Shown: piece by piece, positions 17,560-27,623 of the stretch
How the letters are laid out: the number at the start of each line of letters is the position of its first letter
Position numbering within the stretch: the stretch's first letter is position 1
Origin: an uncultured Gammaproteobacteria bacterium
GTDB lineage: Bacteria; Pseudomonadota; Gammaproteobacteria; GCA-2729495
Direction: 5' to 3'
DNA: 49,558 nt
NCBI GenBank assembly: GCA_947258805.1
Contig: CAMYJV010000003.1
Coordinates: forward strand, 1 to 49,558
The notes under the pieces: model-generated
Told to the model about the DNA's origin: nothing
The model's database searches: none
The model's input: the letters and a program-made list of their open reading frames with translations, nothing else
Program-made: the position numbers and the translations under genes

Positions 17560-20009
17560 TCACTCTCTTTGGGCTTGCGGCGCCTGTTCCTGGCGGGCTT
17601 GGCGGCGAACTTCCGGCGCTGATCGGCCAGGGACCGCAACGCATTTTCAACGCTTCGGTTCACGCTGTTGACCGGAAACGCACCGGTCTCGTCGCGCTCA
17701 CCTGCTTCGCGCGCGGTGAGCAGGCTGATCGCCTCATCGACATCTTTTAGCGGATAGACCTGGAAGCGGCCCTTGGCAATCTCTGCAACCACATCTTCAC
17801 GCAGCATCAGGTGCTGTACGTTGTCCGCCGGAATCAATACGCCCTGGTCGCCGGTCAGTCCTCGCGCATTACAGACATCGAAAAAGCCCTCGATCTTCTG
17901 GTTCACGCCGCCGATCGCCTGCACCCGGCCGTGCTGATCGATCGATCCCGTGACCGCCAGGCTCTGTTTCACCGGTATCTCGGCGATCGCCGACACGAGC
18001 GCAACGAACTCTGCCACCGACGCGCTGTCGCCGTCGACCCCCCCGTAGCTCTGTTCGAACACCAGGCTGGCTGACAGGGATAACGGCAGGTCCCTGGAAT
18101 ACCTGGCGCCGAGGAGTGATGACAGGATCAGCACGCCCTTGCTGTGTATCGAACCGCCCAGTTTCGATTCGCGCTCGATGTCGATGACGCGGCCTTCGCC
18201 CAACCGGACCGTTGCAGTAATTCGTGCGGGCTGACCGAAGGCGAACTCGCCCAGCTGGATCACGGATAAACCGTTGACCTGGGCGGTTCGCTCACCCTGG
18301 GTCCGAACATGAATCGTATTGCGTTGGATGGCCTCGAAGGTTTCTGTCCGCAAGCGGTCCAGGCGGTGGGTCCGCCGCTGCACTGCCAGGTCTATGTCTT
18401 GCGCATCCGCTTGCGCTGCATCGCGCTCCCGGGCGAGAAAGTCCGCTTCGCTGAGCAGGTCCGTGACCCGTTCCACGCCGGCCGACAGCTTGTCCGAGTC
18501 GCCCGCATTACGGGAACTCTCCTCGATGACGCGTGCGATCGCTCCCGCGGAGAATGGCAGTAACTCCTTGCGCTGCACGATGGAAGCCAGCATCTGGCCA
18601 TACAGCGGAACATTCTCAGCACTGCGTGGAATCTGATCTTCGAAATCCGCCGCGACCTTGAACAACTGGGGGAAGTCCGGATCCAGCTGGCAAAGCAGGT
18701 AGTAGAGCAGCCGGTTACCGACCAGTGCGACCTTTACGTTGAGGGGCATCGGGTCGGGTTCCAGGCTCTCGGCGGACATCAGGCTTAGCAGCTGGGCAAC
18801 GGATTCGATCCGAACTTCACGATTCTTGAGAGCCCGTTTCAATGCGTCCCACGCAAACGGCTGCATCAGTACCTTGTCGGCATCCAGCACCAGGTAGCCC
18901 GCGCTGGCTCTGTGCAGAGCCCCTGCCCGGATCATCGTAAAGTCCGTCACCAGGTTTCCAAACTGCTGTGTGTGTTCGATATGCCCGACGAGGTTCTGGT
19001 GCGTTGGATTGCTTTCGTATACCACAGCGACTTCGTCGGTCTTTGCGGCAGAGACAAGCACGTTGATCTCGTAGCGCCGGAACAGGTGAGAGGTATCGAT
19101 ACGCATCCCCGATGGCAGGCTTCCCTGGTCTTCCGGTATTCGAAATTCATGGGCTCTGTCGATTACGTCCGCCTTCAGAGCATCCAGGAACTCAACCACT
19201 GTGGGCAGATCCTTGTAGCCTTCCCGCACGGATGAGATCAGCGCGCCCACCGCCAGATTCGTCACGTTGGCGTCGAGCTCCCGAATCTGCCCGCGTTTCT
19301 CTTTTTGCCAGTTCGGCACGTTCTCGAAATGCTGACGTAATCGATCTGTCAGGCGCTCGATGTTTGTCTCGATGCGTTTTTTTTCTTCAGCGGGCAGTTC
19401 GTCGAAGGCCTGTTCCGCGATTACGGACCCGTCGCGGATGGGTGCCAGTGCGAATCCGTGCGGCGTGGGCAGCAAACCCAGATGGGCCTGCTCGGCCTCT
19501 TTCTGGATGGCTTCCATCCCCTGTTGATTGCGATCTTCGAACTCCTGATCGATTTCGGCGCGGCGGTTGCGGTAACTCTCGCTTTCGAAAGCCGCGGGAA
19601 TTGAGGCCCGCAGTTCTTCGATCAACCTTGCCACATCCTTTTTGAGTTGCAGCCCTACGCCCGCAGGTAGTGGCAGTCCCCTGGGCTTCTGTGGGTCATC
19701 GAAATTGTTGACATAGCACCAGTCGGTGGCCGGTTCCTTGCGTTGTGCCTCCCGGCGCAGCATTTCGAGGGTGACTTCATGGCGGCTGCTGCCCGGATTG
19801 CCGAGCACATACAGGTTGAAGCCCTCGTGGGGAATGCGGGAGCCGAACTCCAGCGCGCTTAGCGCGCGCTCCTGGCCCACCAGTGTGACATCCGCTTTGA
19901 CTTCAGCGGTTGTTGCGAAGCCGAGAGCTTCGGGTTCACAGCGCTGAACGACCGCTGCCGGCGACAGAGCGTGGGGCGAACCTGGGGCAGGCTTGTCCTG
20001 ACCGGGCAT
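17556..20009 (-). CDS. Lon-like protease with degenerate P-loop (YcbZ type)
   Basis: A protein of about 817 residues of the Lon-related AAA_32 type (E. coli YcbZ). After an N-terminal region comes a remnant Walker A, LYVLGNPGSSRH, lacking the invariant Gly-Lys-Thr, as is usual in this group. A long helical insert follows (about 120-240). The Lon protease domain at the C-terminus has catalytic Ser662 (GVDGDSASVAEF) and Lys705 (GGVNQKIEGFF), 43 residues apart as in Lon. The tail is basic (RRKFAAKPARNRRRKPKE). I chose the ATG at 20009 because GGAGG (20014-20018) precedes it; the TTG at 20021 is less likely. It should act on cytosolic proteins, perhaps without ATP hydrolysis at this site. Confidence 0.92.
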   Translation of the reverse strand: MPGQDKPAPGSPHALSPAAVVQRCEPEALGFATTAEVKADVTLVGQERALSALEFGSRIPHEGFNLYVLGNPGSSRHEVTLEMLRREAQRKEPATDWCYVNNFDDPQKPRGLPLPAGVGLQLKKDVARLIEELRASIPAAFESESYRNRRAEIDQEFEDRNQQGMEAIQKEAEQAHLGLLPTPHGFALAPIRDGSVIAEQAFDELPAEEKKRIETNIERLTDRLRQHFENVPNWQKEKRGQIRELDANVTNLAVGALISSVREGYKDLPTVVEFLDALKADVIDRAHEFRIPEDQGSLPSGMRIDTSHLFRRYEINVLVSAAKTDEVAVVYESNPTHQNLVGHIEHTQQFGNLVTDFTMIRAGALHRASAGYLVLDADKVLMQPFAWDALKRALKNREVRIESVAQLLSLMSAESLEPDPMPLNVKVALVGNRLLYYLLCQLDPDFPQLFKVAADFEDQIPRSAENVPLYGQMLASIVQRKELLPFSAGAIARVIEESSRNAGDSDKLSAGVERVTDLLSEADFLARERDAAQADAQDIDLAVQRRTHRLDRLRTETFEAIQRNTIHVRTQGERTAQVNGLSVIQLGEFAFGQPARITATVRLGEGRVIDIERESKLGGSIHSKGVLILSSLLGARYSRDLPLSLSASLVFEQSYGGVDGDSASVAEFVALVSAIAEIPVKQSLAVTGSIDQHGRVQAIGGVNQKIEGFFDVCNARGLTGDQGVLIPADNVQHLMLREDVVAEIAKGRFQVYPLKDVDEAISLLTAREAGERDETGAFPVNSVNRSVENALRSLADQRRKFAAKPARNRRRKPKESE

Positions 20010-20066
20010 CGTGACCTCCAAATGCAGCGAGCTTCATGGCACCGCTCTTGTGGGCGGCTTGAACGT

Positions 20067-20702
20067 CTAGTTTATCGCCGCGTCCGTGATTCGAGCCAGA
20101 GCCAGTGCCAATGCGGCTATTAGCAGGATCACGCCGGCCGTTCGATCCCGGATTACCCCCCAGCGCGGCTCGTGCAGCGCTCTGCCGATCGACCCAGCGA
20201 GGGCCGCGTAGGCGCAGTCGAAACCCAGCGCGAGGAGCCAGAAAGTGACTGCCATCAGTGCCAGTTCGGTTTGCGGCGATACTGTGCCAGTCAGGAACTG
20301 GGGAAAGAATGCCACGAAAAACAGCATGGTCGTGGGGTTGGTCAGCGAGACCAGGAAGCCTGAACCAAAGGCGGAGCCCTGGCGGGGCGTTGTCGTGGTG
20401 CCGGCTGCAGCCGCCATTCCGGCACTTCGCCAGCGCTGTATGCCCAGCCAGGCAAGGTAGGCAATGCCGACCCACCGGACCAGGCGCTGGGCGATGGCTA
20501 ATTGCGTGATCAGCGACGTCAGTCCGGCTACCGCGATGGTGAGCTGGATGGCCATCGCGGTGCTGGTACCCGCCACGGTAATCAAACCAGCGCGGCTGCC
20601 GCCCCCCAAGGCGTTCGCAACAATCAACAGGATACTGGGCCCGGGAATGACGATCACCGCGGTGGACACGGCAATGAACGCGAAGTAGACGCCGCCACTC
20701 AC
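20067..20702 (-). CDS. LysE/RhtB-family exporter
   Basis: A 211-residue inner-membrane protein with about six helices, of the LysE/RhtB family that exports amino acids and related small molecules. The conserved N-terminal motif VIVIPGPSILLIVANAL (about 16-32) is clear, and the central FGSGFLVSLTNPTTMLFFVAFFPQF matches the family (G-x5-NPK-like segment). The substrate cannot be predicted. It is read leftward, 12 bases after the end of nrdJ and 57 bases before the Lon-like gene, so all may lie on one transcript. Confidence 0.9.
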   Translation of the reverse strand: MSGGVYFAFIAVSTAVIVIPGPSILLIVANALGGGSRAGLITVAGTSTAMAIQLTIAVAGLTSLITQLAIAQRLVRWVGIAYLAWLGIQRWRSAGMAAAAGTTTTPRQGSAFGSGFLVSLTNPTTMLFFVAFFPQFLTGTVSPQTELALMAVTFWLLALGFDCAYAALAGSIGRALHEPRWGVIRDRTAGVILLIAALALALARITDAAIN

Positions 20703-20714
20703 CTTCGCGCGCCT

Positions 20715-22508
20715 TTAGTCCGCCTCGCGGTCGATGTCACAGCAGTGGGCAGGTGGCTGGCTGAGAACCGAGTCGGTCACCGGGTTCGGTCGGAACACTG
20801 TGCAACCCTTGAGCGCAAGTTTGTAGGACTCGTCGTAGAGGCCCGAGAAAGTTTCAAAGTCACACGACGCCGGGACGCTTACAGTCTTGGAAATCGCGTT
20901 GTCCACCCATGGTTGCAGCGTGGCCTGCATGGCCAGCTGGGCGCGGGCGCTGACGCCCGATGCAGCGAGGAACTCGGCGGGCGGAGCTGCCCCGGGGCGT
21001 TCCTGCTGCCAGCTGTCCCAGGCCGCGTCACGGATCCGGTAGGTGTGGCGCTGACCGTCAGGTCCAAGCACCTGGCGGTCGAACTCCATCGCAAATATCG
21101 GTTCGATGCCACTGGACACGTTATTCGCCAGCAGACTGATCGTGCCGGCCGGGGCGATGGCCAGGAGGTGACTGTTGCGGATGCCGGACCGGGCGATTCC
21201 GGCGCGGATATCGGCTGGCAGTCGCTGCAGAAACGGCCCTTGCAGATACGGGTTTGCATCGAACTGGGGGAAGGGGCCGCGTTCTTCGGCCAGTTCCACA
21301 GACGCTCGGTAGGCGGCGTAGCAAATGGTCTGCATGATCCGCCCGGCGGCCTCCCGGGCGTTCGAGCTGTCGTAACGGTGTCCCAGCATCGTCAGTGCGT
21401 CGGCAAGGCCCGTGATCCCGAGGCCCAGCCGCCGTGTCTCCAGGGCGGCCATTGCCTGCTGCGGCAGTGGATAGCGCGAGATCTCGATCACGTTGTCGAG
21501 AAAGCGGACGGCTACGCGGGCGGTGGTCTCCAGGCTTTCCATATTGATCCTGGCTGACGGTGTGAATGCCTTGTCAATCAAGCGGGCCAGGTTAAGCGAG
21601 CCGAGATTACAGGCGCCGTAAGGGGGCAGAGGGATCTCGCCACAGGGATTCGTGGCTGTTATCTGCTCCCGGTACCACAGGTTGTTCTCGCGATTGATGC
21701 GATCGATGAACAGCACGCCTGGTTCGGCGGCCTCGTAGGCCGCGCGTTGCAGCTGTTCCCAAAGGGCCCGGGCCGGTATGACTCGAGCCACTCGGCACGC
21801 CACCATGCCCCGGGTGTCTGACCAGTACCGCTGGATGACCGGTCCGTCCGGCTCTTCATCCGCGACCGGGAACACCAGGGGCCAGTCACGGTCAGCCTGC
21901 ACCGCCGCCATGAGGTCGTCCGTGACCTGGACCGACAGGTTGAAATTGCGCAACGCCGACGGATCGCGCTTGGCGTTGATGAAGGTCTCGATGTCCGGGT
22001 GATCGCAGCGCAGTGTTGCCATCATCGCGCCGCGCCTTGCCCCCGTAGACATCATGGTTGCGCACATGGCGTCCCAGATACGCATGAATGACACCGGGCC
22101 GGAAGCGATGCTGTCCGTGCCGCGCACGGGCGTGCCGGCCGGCCGTAACGTGGAGAAGTCGTAGCCGATGCCGCCGCCCTTTTGCATGGTGACCGCGCCC
22201 GCTTTCAGTGAATCGAAGATGCCGTCGAGGGAATCATTGATCGGGCCCATCACAAAGCAGTTGGACAGTGTGACGTCGCGATCGGTGCCAGCGCCGGCGA
22301 GGATGCGCCCACCCGGCAGGAACCTGAAGTCTGCCATCAAGCGGTGAAAGGCCTCGGTCCACCTCTGCTGGTCGCGACTTTCGGCCGCGGCCACCGCAGC
22401 CGCGACCCGCCGCCAGGTATCCGCTATGGATGCCTCGCCTCTGTAACGGTACTTGGCGGCCCAAACCTCGTGGGACAGCTCATTTTGTTGCGGATTTGCG
22501 GGACTCAT
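20715..22508 (-). CDS. nrdJ: Adenosylcobalamin-dependent ribonucleotide reductase, class II
   Basis: A 597-residue enzyme that reduces ribonucleotides to deoxyribonucleotides using a radical generated from adenosylcobalamin, with or without oxygen. Active-site residues are visible: Cys84 (LSNCFVMG) and Cys300 (YGACNLGS) as the redox pair, and Cys289 in NPCGEIPL (287-294) as the thiyl radical site with Asn287 and Glu291. The loop MQKGGGIGYDFSTLRP is typical. The C-terminus has a Cys589-Cys590 pair (HCCDIDREAD) that may re-reduce the active site. No ATP-cone is seen at the N-terminus, so activity control by dATP is unlikely. The compact length fits short class II enzymes. The cell must make or import cobalamin. 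Confidence 0.95.
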   Translation of the reverse strand: MSPANPQQNELSHEVWAAKYRYRGEASIADTWRRVAAAVAAAESRDQQRWTEAFHRLMADFRFLPGGRILAGAGTDRDVTLSNCFVMGPINDSLDGIFDSLKAGAVTMQKGGGIGYDFSTLRPAGTPVRGTDSIASGPVSFMRIWDAMCATMMSTGARRGAMMATLRCDHPDIETFINAKRDPSALRNFNLSVQVTDDLMAAVQADRDWPLVFPVADEEPDGPVIQRYWSDTRGMVACRVARVIPARALWEQLQRAAYEAAEPGVLFIDRINRENNLWYREQITATNPCGEIPLPPYGACNLGSLNLARLIDKAFTPSARINMESLETTARVAVRFLDNVIEISRYPLPQQAMAALETRRLGLGITGLADALTMLGHRYDSSNAREAAGRIMQTICYAAYRASVELAEERGPFPQFDANPYLQGPFLQRLPADIRAGIARSGIRNSHLLAIAPAGTISLLANNVSSGIEPIFAMEFDRQVLGPDGQRHTYRIRDAAWDSWQQERPGAAPPAEFLAASGVSARAQLAMQATLQPWVDNAISKTVSVPASCDFETFSGLYDESYKLALKGCTVFRPNPVTDSVLSQPPAHCCDIDREAD

Positions 22509-22551
22509 CGTAATTCGCCCGTTTCTCGCCGGCCGTCGCTCGCGTTACAGG

Positions 22552-24807
22552 CTATTGCTGCTTGCGCCGCTCGATGTACTGCTTACGCCGCTCGATGCTG
22601 TCGATGATGGTGTTCAGGGTCTCACAGGGGCGCATGGCGCGAGCGGTCAGCTCAGGGTCGGGATGGTAATAGCCGCCGATATCCATCGCCTTGCCCTGGA
22701 CCGTGTTCAGTTCCTGGATAATGGTGTCTTCGTGCAGTGCCAGCTGTTCTGCAACCGGGGCAAACCGGCTTTTCAGCTCCGGGTCCGTATCCTGCTCGGC
22801 AAGGGCCTGCGCCCAGTACAGTGCCAGGTAGACATGACTGCCGCGGTTACCCATTTCGCCGACTTTGCGTGACGGGGAGCGGTTGAATTCGAGGAATTTT
22901 CCCGTGGCCTGATCCAGTGCGACGGCCAGGGCTTTCGCCTTCGCATTGCCGGTTTTTTCCGCCAGGTCTTCCAGGGAAACTGCGAGGGCGAGGAACTCAC
23001 CCAGCGAATCCCAGCGCAGGTGGCCTTCTTTCACGAATTGCTGCACGTGTTTGGGCGCGGAGCCGCCGGCACCGGTCTCGTACAGCCCGCCGCCGGCCAG
23101 CAGGGGCACGATGGACAGCATCTTGGCACTGGTGCCCAGTTCCAGGATCGGGAACAGGTCGGTCAGGTAGTCCCGCAACACGTTGCCGGTGACCGAGATG
23201 GTGTCCTGACCGGCGCGCACGCGTTCCAGGGTCGCGCGCATGGCTTCCACCGGCGGCATGATCTCGATATCCAGGCCCGCGGTGTCGTGGTCCTGAAGAT
23301 AGGTCTCGACCTTCGCGATCAGGTTCCTGTCGTGGGCACGTGCCTTATCCAGCCAGAAGATGGCCTGGGCGCCCGTCGCCCGCGCGCGGCTCACGGCCAG
23401 TCGCACCCAGTCGCGAATAGGCAGGTCCTTGGTCTGGCACATGCGCCAGATGTCCCCCTGCTGCACCGGGTGCTCCATCAGGACTTTGCCGTTCACGCCG
23501 ACAACGCGCACTCGTCCGTTGGCGGCTACCTCGAAGGTCTTGTCGTGGGAGCCATACTCCTCGGCCTTCTGGGCCATCAGCCCGACATTGGCGACGTTAC
23601 CCATGGTGGTCACGTCGAAGGCGCCGTTCGCCTTGCAGTCGTCGATGACCACTTGGTAGATGCCGGCATAGCAGCGATCCGGAATCATTGCCTTCATATC
23701 GTGCAGCTGGCCGTCAGGGCCCCACATTTTCCCCGATGTGCGCAGGGCCGCCGGCATGGACGCGTCGATGATGATGTCGCTGGGCACGTGCAGGTTGGTA
23801 ATACCCCGGTCCGAGTCCACCATCGCCAGCGCCGGCTGTTTCTCGTAGACAGCCTGCAGGTCGGCCTCGATCTCTTCGCGTTGCGCGTCGGGGAGCTCCT
23901 GGATCTTCGTATAGACGTCGCCGATGCCGTTATTCGCTTCTACGCCCAGCTCCTCGAGGACCTGCGCGTGTTTGTCGAACACGTCCTTATAATAGACCTG
24001 CACCGCGTGACCGAACATGATGGGATCGGATACTTTCATCATCGTGGCTTTCAGGTGCAGCGAGAGCAGCACGCCCTGTTTTTTGGCCGCCGCCGTCTCT
24101 CGCGCATAAAAGTCCCGGAGTGCCTTGCAATTCATTACCGTCGCGTCTATCACCTCGCCGGCCGTCACGTGGGTGGTTTCTTTCAACACCGTAACCGTGC
24201 CGTCGTCGGCCACGTGCTCGATGCGCATGTTCCCCGGGGTAGTCTTCACATAGGACTGTTCGCTCGAATAGAAATCCTGATCGTCCATGTGCGCGACATG
24301 CGAGTGGCTGTCCGGGCTCCACTCGCCCATGGAATGCGGATGCTTGCGGGCGAATTCCTTCACGGCGGCCGCGACGCGGCGATCGGAGTTGCCTTCCCTG
24401 AGTACCGGATTCACGGCGCTGCCAAGTACCCTGGCGTAACGCGCCTTGATGACTTGTTCGTCTTCCGTCTGCGGGTCTTCCGGATACACGGGGACGTCGT
24501 ACCCGTGTCGCTGCAATTCCTCGATCGCGGCCACCAGCTGCGGAATAGAGGCGCTGATGTTCGGCAGCTTGATAATGTTGGCTTCCGGAGTCTTGGCGAT
24601 TTCACCGAGTTCTGCGAGTGCATCCTCCTGCCGCTGATCCGGTGTCAGGTTGTCGGGAAAATTCGCAATGATTCTGCCTGCCAGCGAGATGTCCCGGGTT
24701 TCTACCTGGACGCCAGCCGTTGCGGCGAAGCCCTGGATGATCGGTAAGAGTGAGTAGGTAGCGAGGGCAGGGGCTTCATCGGTGTAGGTATAAATGATCT
24801 TGGACAT
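22552..24807 (-). CDS. icd: Monomeric NADP-dependent isocitrate dehydrogenase
   Basis: About 751 residues, the size of the monomeric IDH (around 740), which oxidises isocitrate to 2-oxoglutarate and CO2 while making NADPH in the TCA cycle. The N-terminus [20 protein letters not shown] is characteristic; the central [20 protein letters not shown] and the segment [16 protein letters not shown] are hallmark regions. An in-frame start 141 bases upstream would add 47 residues unlike the family, so ATG 24807 is used. A hairpin (24836-24861) lies in the leader just upstream. It is unrelated to the dimeric Icd of E. coli. The gene is read leftward, ahead of nrdJ by 43 bases. Confidence 0.96.
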   Translation of the reverse strand: MSKIIYTYTDEAPALATYSLLPIIQGFAATAGVQVETRDISLAGRIIANFPDNLTPDQRQEDALAELGEIAKTPEANIIKLPNISASIPQLVAAIEELQRHGYDVPVYPEDPQTEDEQVIKARYARVLGSAVNPVLREGNSDRRVAAAVKEFARKHPHSMGEWSPDSHSHVAHMDDQDFYSSEQSYVKTTPGNMRIEHVADDGTVTVLKETTHVTAGEVIDATVMNCKALRDFYARETAAAKKQGVLLSLHLKATMMKVSDPIMFGHAVQVYYKDVFDKHAQVLEELGVEANNGIGDVYTKIQELPDAQREEIEADLQAVYEKQPALAMVDSDRGITNLHVPSDIIIDASMPAALRTSGKMWGPDGQLHDMKAMIPDRCYAGIYQVVIDDCKANGAFDVTTMGNVANVGLMAQKAEEYGSHDKTFEVAANGRVRVVGVNGKVLMEHPVQQGDIWRMCQTKDLPIRDWVRLAVSRARATGAQAIFWLDKARAHDRNLIAKVETYLQDHDTAGLDIEIMPPVEAMRATLERVRAGQDTISVTGNVLRDYLTDLFPILELGTSAKMLSIVPLLAGGGLYETGAGGSAPKHVQQFVKEGHLRWDSLGEFLALAVSLEDLAEKTGNAKAKALAVALDQATGKFLEFNRSPSRKVGEMGNRGSHVYLALYWAQALAEQDTDPELKSRFAPVAEQLALHEDTIIQELNTVQGKAMDIGGYYHPDPELTARAMRPCETLNTIIDSIERRKQYIERRKQQ

Positions 24808-24835
24808 CAGCGTGCTCGGCCTTACTTGCGACGGG

Positions 24836-24861
24836 CCCGACCGTCGTGTGAAACGGTCGGG
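24836..24861. promoter_or_regulatory. Hairpin in the icd leader
   Basis: CCCGACCGT (24836-24844) and ACGGTCGGG (24853-24861) form a nine-base-pair stem with an eight-base loop. It ends about 28 bases before the icd start codon at 24807, so it would lie in the mRNA leader or act as an operator. No U run follows on the minus strand, so it is not a typical terminator for the upstream spoVR gene. Confidence 0.4.
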
Positions 24862-25019
24862 TCGATGGTTTTTCGGGTTTGAGCGCGGGCGTGGCGCCAG
24901 CTGTGCCGGCAGTCGCATTGCGCATACCGGAGAATTGTTCCCGGCCACGGTACCCGCGGCGGACGCTATTCTAACGCAGTGAACGGGAAAGAATAGCGCC
25001 GCAGGATGCCGCCGGGGCC

Positions 25020-26393
25020 CTAGCCGGCCGGGCAGTCGACGGTTCGCGGCGTGCCGGTAGCGTCAACCGTTTCCAGCTTCACGGGCCGGCGCCAGACGCG
25101 CTGGACGTATTCCAGGACCTTCTCCGAGCGGCTGAGATCCAGGCCCCGGCCGTCGGTTTCGTGCTCATGAACGAGGTGGAGCGTGCCGTCGGTATCCACG
25201 TGCTGCGCCAGCACGGTGGGGGAGCCGAAATGGTACTTGGGCGCCAGGATCTGGTCCCGCAGCTCATTGATGTCCGTGTCGAGAATGGTCACGGTCCCAT
25301 CCTTGTCGGCTTCGTAGCGGAACAGCTTCAACTCCTCTGCCAGATCTTCTGTCAGGTAGTTGCGGATAAAACTGAAATCGTCGTCCTGGGCGCGAATCTC
25401 GAAGGCCTTCTCCAGCCCGTGCTCCTCGATGATCTTCTCCCACATGGAAAAACCCAGGTGATAGGGGTTCACGTTCAGCGAAGCCTGTTTGTCTGCGGCA
25501 TGGGGGCGGACGACATCCGAATGCGTTTTGATGGCATCCAGGTAATCGCTCTGCGGGATAAAGTCGGCCTCTCGCAGCAGGCGTGCATGCCAGTACGAAG
25601 CCCAGCCCTCGTTCATGATCTGGCAGGCAAACACCGGGTAAAAATAGAAAGACTCTTCGCGAACGGCCAGGAAGATGTCCCGTTCCCAGGGCTCCATTTC
25701 CGGCGCCGACTGGGCGAGAAACCACAACAGGTCGCGTTCGGCCGCGGCATTTGCAGAAGCCTCTTCGTTCATGGACCCGAGATCTCCCGCGTCGTCACCT
25801 TCGCCGGGCAGATCCTGAAAGCGCGCCTTGAACGGGTCTTTAGCGGTATCAGGCCTGGCATCATCCGAGGCTTTCGGTAAGCCCCGGCGCACGCCCTTGA
25901 AAACATCGATGTGGCTTTCCAGCGCCAGGGCTGCATCGAGCACGCGTTCCACCTTCGCTTCGCCATGCTCTTCGATCGCCATCGCAATGCGCCGGGCGTG
26001 GCTCGCTGCGAGCTCGACGATCTTGTAGCCAAGCTGCTTCTGGCTGCGGCGGAACAGCTCGTTGTTCTTGGAGAAGTCTGCATGTCCAAGAACGTGGGCC
26101 GTCACCAGCGTGTTTTCCTGCACGCTGTTGTTCTTGGCCAGGTAGGCCTGGCCCGGATTGCCCGGAAAAACCACCTCGAACAGCCTTGAATGCCCCATCC
26201 GGTGCTGGATTAGCTGGTAGATGTAACGCACGCCGAAAGACCAGTGCGGCATCCGCACCGGCAAGCCGTACACCGCAATCTCCATCATGAAGCTGTCCGG
26301 CACCTCTTCGAAAGTCACCGGGTAGTAGTCGAGGCCCTGGTCGCGGCCCAGGGCTTCCAGCCTGACGAGGCGGTCTTCCAGTGCACTGGTCAT
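25020..26393 (-). CDS. SpoVR family protein (YcgB-like)
   Basis: A 457-residue cytosolic protein of the SpoVR/YcgB family. The early segment [20 protein letters not shown] and [11 protein letters not shown], then [17 protein letters not shown] and [13 protein letters not shown] are the conserved blocks, with His and Glu in patterns suggesting metal binding. In Bacillus SpoVR affects spore cortex formation; in Gram-negative bacteria YcgB is part of the stationary-phase and stress regulon, and its biochemistry is unknown. It is the third gene of a leftward run prkA-yeaH-spoVR, 31 bases after the yeaH-type gene ends, an order conserved in many Proteobacteria. Confidence 0.96.
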   Translation of the reverse strand: MTSALEDRLVRLEALGRDQGLDYYPVTFEEVPDSFMMEIAVYGLPVRMPHWSFGVRYIYQLIQHRMGHSRLFEVVFPGNPGQAYLAKNNSVQENTLVTAHVLGHADFSKNNELFRRSQKQLGYKIVELAASHARRIAMAIEEHGEAKVERVLDAALALESHIDVFKGVRRGLPKASDDARPDTAKDPFKARFQDLPGEGDDAGDLGSMNEEASANAAAERDLLWFLAQSAPEMEPWERDIFLAVREESFYFYPVFACQIMNEGWASYWHARLLREADFIPQSDYLDAIKTHSDVVRPHAADKQASLNVNPYHLGFSMWEKIIEEHGLEKAFEIRAQDDDFSFIRNYLTEDLAEELKLFRYEADKDGTVTILDTDINELRDQILAPKYHFGSPTVLAQHVDTDGTLHLVHEHETDGRGLDLSRSEKVLEYVQRVWRRPVKLETVDATGTPRTVDCPAG

Positions 26394-26424
26394 CGGGTTG
26401 GCCTCACGTTAGTGGCATGGTGGT

Positions 26425-27600
26425 TCAGGCTGCTTCGCCAGCCAGCTGTTCCTGGAAGAAGCCGCGTATCGCCTTCCAGATAGAATCGTTGCTTGTCAGC
26501 GCATAGCTGTCGCTCGGCGCGCCAGACTCTGCCACTGCAGAAAAGATCTTGGCCGTCTCGGTAGTCAGGGCGCGATCTTCGGAGGACGGGGTTTCGATGT
26601 AGCCCATGAAGCTGCTTTGCGCGCCCAGGCTGCGCAGCAGGCCTTCGGCCTTGTCGTGATCATCGCGGAAGTTCTCGCCGTCGGATGCATAGAACAGGTA
26701 TATGTTGTACTGCGACGGGTCGTAACGGTCCTGGATAGCTTGCGACACAACGTCGAATGCCGTGGATGCGACGGTGCCGCCCGACCCCCGGACCTGGAAG
26801 AACTCACTTTCTTCGAATTCCCAGGCCTTCACCGTATGGGCGACGAATACTGTTTCGATCTGCTGGTACTGGCGACGCAGGCCTTGCATCACCCAGAAAA
26901 AGAAGGTCTTGGCGAGTTGCCGGTCGCGCACCTGCATGCTGGACGAGACATCCATGGCAAAGAAAACGACCGCTTGCGTGGCGGGTTGCTGACGCCGGGC
27001 GAGCTGGCGAAAGCGCAGGTCTTCGTCAATGAACGCCGGGCCGTCGCTGTTCACCGCGCGGCGCTTAATGGCTTCTTTCATCGACCGCCGGCGATCCAGG
27101 CGGGAACGGGCGCCGCGCCGGTCCCAGCCCTCGCGCACATATTCGTCATCCCTGACGCCGCCGGACTTGGCTTCGAGATTTGGCAGCTTCAGCTCTTCCC
27201 ACAGCCAGTCGATGATGTCGTCAACCTTGAGTTCCACAGCGAACTGATAGCCGCCGTCACCTTCGCCGCCGGCCTCCTTGCCGCCCTCGGACTTGCCGCG
27301 CTTTTTCTGCCCCATTTTGTCGCCGGGCTTTGCATCACCCTGGCCGGCGCCCTGCTGCTTGGCGTTCTGCCGCAGGCGGAAGCGGAAATGCTCCATGATG
27401 CGCACCGGGATCTGGACCGTGCGGTCGCCGCTGCCCATGACCTCCGCGTTCGAAATGACCTCGGGTAATTTGGCCTTGACGGCTTCCCGAATCTTGTCGT
27501 TGTGCCGCAACCAGTCGCGGGCGCCGCGCGAGAACAGGTCGTACCACTGGCGTCCCGTGTCGCCGCCGTAGGCGGAGAAGGTAGACGGCGTTGGTTTCAT
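26425..27600 (-). CDS. yeaH: DUF444 / YeaH family protein with VWA-like domain
   Basis: A protein of about 391 residues of the YeaH/YhbH family. A charged N-terminal half with a low-complexity Lys/Gly linker (KRGKSEGGKEAGG) precedes a von Willebrand A-like domain with a metal-site motif AMDVSSSMQ (Asp-x-Ser-x-Ser) near the middle and a late YLFYASDGENFRDDH loop. It works with the kinase PrkA/YeaG in nutrient-stress responses, with unknown chemistry. A GTG at 27627 overlaps the prkA stop by four bases, but the ATG at 27600 has GGAGA eight bases before it and begins with the family start MKPTPSTFSAYGGD, so I prefer it. Confidence 0.93.
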   Translation of the reverse strand: MKPTPSTFSAYGGDTGRQWYDLFSRGARDWLRHNDKIREAVKAKLPEVISNAEVMGSGDRTVQIPVRIMEHFRFRLRQNAKQQGAGQGDAKPGDKMGQKKRGKSEGGKEAGGEGDGGYQFAVELKVDDIIDWLWEELKLPNLEAKSGGVRDDEYVREGWDRRGARSRLDRRRSMKEAIKRRAVNSDGPAFIDEDLRFRQLARRQQPATQAVVFFAMDVSSSMQVRDRQLAKTFFFWVMQGLRRQYQQIETVFVAHTVKAWEFEESEFFQVRGSGGTVASTAFDVVSQAIQDRYDPSQYNIYLFYASDGENFRDDHDKAEGLLRSLGAQSSFMGYIETPSSEDRALTTETAKIFSAVAESGAPSDSYALTSNDSIWKAIRGFFQEQLAGEAA

Positions 27601-27623
27601 GCGTCGTTTCTCCGGGCGTCCCG

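Noticed and set aside
20502..21557. A rightward frame over nrdJ and part of the LysE gene
   Set aside because: Spans two real genes on the other strand and has the low-complexity look of a shadow frame.
23020..24747. A long rightward open frame (575 codons) opposite icd
   Set aside because: Antisense shadow of icd in G+C-rich sequence; icd has clear family motifs and this frame has none.
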